Shown here piece after piece: positions 60,301 through 64,000 of a stretch of 64,000 nucleotides of DNA. The notes under the pieces are model-generated. The model was not told the DNA's origin and searched no databases. It was given only the letters and a program-made list of their open reading frames with translations. The stretch is from Congeria kusceri (lineage: Eukaryota > Mollusca > Bivalvia > Myida > Dreissenidae), in NCBI GenBank assembly GCA_027627225.1, contig CM051029.1, positions 26,844,548-26,908,547 of the forward strand, in the 5' to 3' direction. A program made the position numbers and the translations under genes. The number at the start of each line of letters is the position of its first letter. Position 1 is the first letter of the stretch.

Positions 60301-63300
60301 GTACAAACCAAATTAAGATAAACTATTAATACCGACCAGTTTGACAGTGCAGCTAATAAGTAATTAAATATAAGACTAACACTCATTTATATTCGCAGGT
60401 AAGACACAAGTCCTTCTTATTAAGGCTATTACCGATACCAAATGATAACTTCAAACAGATATAAGGTTGCAGATAATTTATAAAAGGATCGGACAATTGT
60501 TTGCTGTTTCGATGTATTATGCATATCAAGCTCTAAATGTTAAATACCGTACAGTAATAACGAACATAACGATGAAATGACATTGAAATTATGCAAGTGT
60601 ATGCAATTATACAGAATGGATTCAAATGCAATTTGACTGCAATTATTTCTAGGGACCTAGCGAAATTCCGACTGTCGGCTCTGATGTTAGACAAAAATGC
60701 TCATACACTGGCTGCTTCTTTCGTTTTGACGTCCGCCATGATCTCGACTTGGCGCGAACGTTTGTCACAATCATGTCAATTTGTGTCTCCTGTCGAAAAA
60801 AACAGAGTCTGAATGTATATTTATGATTCGGGCATGCCAGTCATATACGGGTTTCTCGATAAGATAACTTTCTTTGATTGGAGAGGGTTAAATATTTGCA
60901 TTGAACGTCTCAGCGTTTGGAGGGAAGGACATACTGTTAAATATATTCAGTCCAATATTTGATGATATCAGAGAAATATGTTAATGATTGATCGACATTT
61001 AAAAGAAGATCTATATTAATTCTATCGTAGACTTGAAGTATGTCATTTATGTGTATTAATACCATACAATTATTAAAGTAAAACTCGTGCTTTCAAAAAA
61101 GATATAAACGAAAACAATGACTCATCCTACACTATTGTTTTGCGTTACAAACGATTATTTAATTTTATCCGTTTTATATTATAATTATATGTTGTGTGAT
61201 GATTATTCATTCATGGCTCATACGTACCAACACATTGCTTGCTTTTACTTCCTTATACCCAATATATATCATGTTATTTAAAATCATCGACAAAAAAAGA
61301 CATATATGTATTAAATATAATATTTGTTTTTGGTTAGTCCCAGTGCTCCAGATAAATATTTGTACTGGGAGTAAAGGTACACTTCTGAAAATATGTGCGT
61401 AAATGTACAGTCCATAATTTGTGGGAGTAAATTTACACTCTATGTAGTATTAGTGACTGTGGGTTAAATTTACATCTAACAATGCAAATAATAACGATTT
61501 AAGCAGAAAACCGAAGTATTATCATAATTATCCTTTATAATGCATTTATTTTAATAAAGAAATTGTTACAAGTTAGAATTCTTAACATTTTAAGAAGTGT
61601 ATTGCTAACTACTGAACATGTTTCTGTCTTCCAGTCACTAATGTCCGCGAACAGCGGAAAAATTGTGCAAAAATGTACACCCCAATATTTATTTTCTCTG
61701 CGTATCGTCCAAATATTTTGTGCGTAATCTACGCGTGTTTCTGGGCCTCTGGTTAGTCCATCTGCTTTAGTTTTGCAGGTAAGTCATTAAATGATATTTT
61801 TTCAACAACAACAGAATCTGTGAACAAATTAATGTTAATAAGGATCAAAGCTGGTATGCAACAAGTGTTTTCCCTTTACATTCCGTGTGATCATGAATGT
61901 AGTCGTATAGTATAATACATTTTATTAAGAATTATTGATGAATTACAAAAATATACCAAACAGTTTTAACTTTATGATAATTTGACGAATTTCATAAATG
62001 ATTTTATTTTTTGACTATTTTTAACCATTATGCAAGTTTAGTGTTTCTCAGAGAAGTTCAATGCATACACAACAACAGAAACGACAGAATTAATCAGAGG
62101 TGTGTCAGTTTCATGTAAAATAATGTCCCCTGTAGAAAACAATTACAGTCATGTTTACTAATGCATGTTTATGATTCCAACATGTTTATACAATTGGCTC
62201 TCCAAAAATCACGGATCATTTCGATAAAGAAATATTGATAATAATTTGCCCAGGAGAGCCCTGTAAATAAATTGGTATTCTAACATGATACTAGGTAATT
62301 TTTCTATAGACAAAAAACAAAATTTTCGTTGTTTAATTACCCAATAAAGAAAAAAGCACGAAATGTAGTTTCAAATAAAATTGCAAAATTGTATGTCAAA
62401 TATATGTCAAATCATGTTAGTATCGAAATTATTTTCGCATTATTGTTGTTTATCGGGCAATAAACAACTCTTTGTAGTTCTGATGCGTGGCTATTAAACT
62501 ACTCGGGCTAACGCCGTCGTTGTTAGAAGTACTATAAAGGAGACGAAATTGCTTCATTTCACCTCAAAATCAATTGTGAGACAAATGTTGTTGTTTTTTT
62601 CAACATTATATTACATAGGCTTATACTAATCATTAACATTTTGATGCGAAAACAGTTGCAAAATCAGTCGATAATTGATCATGATTTCCCATGTCTTTCA
62701 GCCAGTGGCATACTGTGTGCAACAAGAATTGTATATAATTTATTTTATGTCAAATTGAGCTTTCTTTAAATGAAGAAAAATGTTTGTCACACTAAACTAT
62801 CATGTTAGAACGATTCAACAATGTTAAGCGATGTTTAGAATGTAAATTTTGGCATCACAGCCTTATATAGGCAAATATTTTATGCCGAACATTTGATTTA
62901 ATATTTTGTATACTGTCAACTCTTTTGATTTCATGTAAACAGTTAGACCACTAAGCAATCATCAGCCGGGATTTGATATTTGTCGCGGAGTGCAGACCGG
63001 ATGACCGATAAGCGGTCGCGGAACGATTCCATGAATTTAATACGTCAGCGGACGTTGATAGAATAACTCCGCGCCAATGTGTCAGTGACAAAGTAAAGGT
63101 TCGCATTGCGGTGCCTTAATTCAGTATCACGGTTTCCGACTGCAGTACGCTTGGACGCATTCCTAACAACCTTTTATGAAAGGAGTGGGACATTGAATTC
63201 AAGATACATTGCTTTATATGGGCAGAACCAAATCAAAATCGGAAGACAGTGATCCTTGATAATACCAGTATTTTGTGCAATTATTTTATAAGTCATTACT

Positions 63301-63870
63301 ATTCATTTCATTTATTATTGGATTGTTACATTCATATTATAAACGTAGACAATTATGTTTCTTAGCAGCAATACGTGTAAGTCCAATGCAAATATTGCGA
63401 TACTTTTTATATGGGCAATGTTTGGCGAATTTAGTCCAATCTAAAAAGTACCACATAATTCGCGTTAAACGTCTCATTTATTAGTTTGTAACCTTAATCA
63501 AATCAATGAAAGCAAAACATGCTCATGACATGGTGTTATATTGAAGAAAATCCAAAACAAAGCTATTTATACCAAATAAATTGCAAATGATCAAGGATTC
63601 TTCTTCAATCTGTCATAAAAACCTCCCCATCATGATAACTTGTATTTTCTCGATGATCGTTGTTCTCAAGCATGCATCCACATCAGATCGAACATGGTCT
63701 CGTACATGAATTGGGTTTGTGACAGATCAAGTATTGTCGTACGTAATTTAAATTTTTAATACTACGTCGAATATTTTATTAAATATGCACACATTGCTAG
63801 CCTGACCAGTATTACCTATGCGCGGTATTAGTTTATATGAAAATCAGGACTGTCACTGAACTTTCATACT
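60300..63870. other. AT-rich DNA, no gene recognised
   Basis: Short open frames (60,591-60,812; 61,196-61,402; 63,275-63,484) lack domains and splice context. Near 61,340-61,440 the phrase tactgggagtaaaggtacac recurs loosely as tgggagtaaatttacac. Confidence 0.45.
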
Positions 63871-63879
63871 ATTTTATTG

Positions 63880-64000
63880 TCACCTGAACACACACAAATA
63901 CATAAACTAGTCTTCCTAAATTGCTTATTAACTATGTATGTCTCACTTATTTGATTTCCTTCGCCGAAAGGATGGTATTTGGTTATGTTCATTCACTTTG
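63880..64000. repeat. Start of a third copy of the duplicon
   Basis: tgtcacctgaacacacacaa, cctaaattgcttattaac, tatgtctcacttatttgatt and ccgaaaggatggtatttggt match 57,320-57,445 in the same orientation, and 1,000-1,140 in reverse complement. The window ends inside it. Confidence 0.8.

Overview
This is a eukaryotic, animal-type genomic window: AT-rich, intron-bearing and dominated by repeats. The organism is most likely a bivalve mollusc. That is an inference from three things: a short inverted-repeat element of the cgtgtcgtgg / gcctgtgcgg / acgacacttt type (three copies), tRNA-derived SINEs and long (TAC)n arrays of the kind common in heterodont bivalves, and a GT10 alpha-1,3-fucosyltransferase. 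No bacterial or viral gene organisation is present.

Layout. (1) 1-776: 3' end of a non-LTR retrotransposon. (2) 777-10,830: left arm of a large inverted duplication. It carries an intact two-exon fucosyltransferase gene on the minus strand (4809-2065), a hairpin insertion, a 70-bp tandem repeat and, at its inner end, a 54-bp minisatellite. (3) 10,830-39,000: spacer. It holds a 2.4-kb (TAC)n/(TCC)n array, two copies of a tRNA-derived SINE, a 27-bp and a 48-bp minisatellite, a broken LINE (23.2-25.6 kb), several MITE-like elements, one plausible two-exon host gene of unknown function (30,537-32,980) and a direct segmental duplication (34.4-36.1 vs 36.9-38.8 kb). (4) 39,005-57,695: right arm, the reverse complement of the left arm, swollen by later insertions. 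These are a decayed L1/Tx1-type LINE, a 141-150 bp satellite, a 4.27-kb mobile element, and a 1.9-kb 42-bp minisatellite inside an intron. The fucosyltransferase copy in this arm is a pseudogene. (5) 57,695-64,000: mostly unannotatable AT-rich DNA with a four-fold ~150-bp repeat and, in the last ~120 bases, the start of a third copy of the duplicon.

The most interesting object is the element at 48,111-52,376, inserted in exon 1 of the pseudogene copy. It has two 471-bp direct terminal repeats (one difference seen between them). Each repeat itself ends in a 17-bp imperfect inverted repeat (GGTYACARTATACTAAA). The whole is flanked by a TCAA duplication, and the intact left-arm gene supplies the empty site. 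Inside are a Mutator-like transposase (one frameshift) and, convergently, a small intact His-Me-finger nuclease that matches the I-PpoI residue spacing. The architecture resembles a bacterial composite transposon or an LTR element, but carries a DNA transposase and a homing-type nuclease instead of reverse transcriptase.

Comparing the two arms, and the two halves of the direct duplication, repeatedly shows that tandem arrays expanded in only one paralogue, so the window records which events came before and after duplication.
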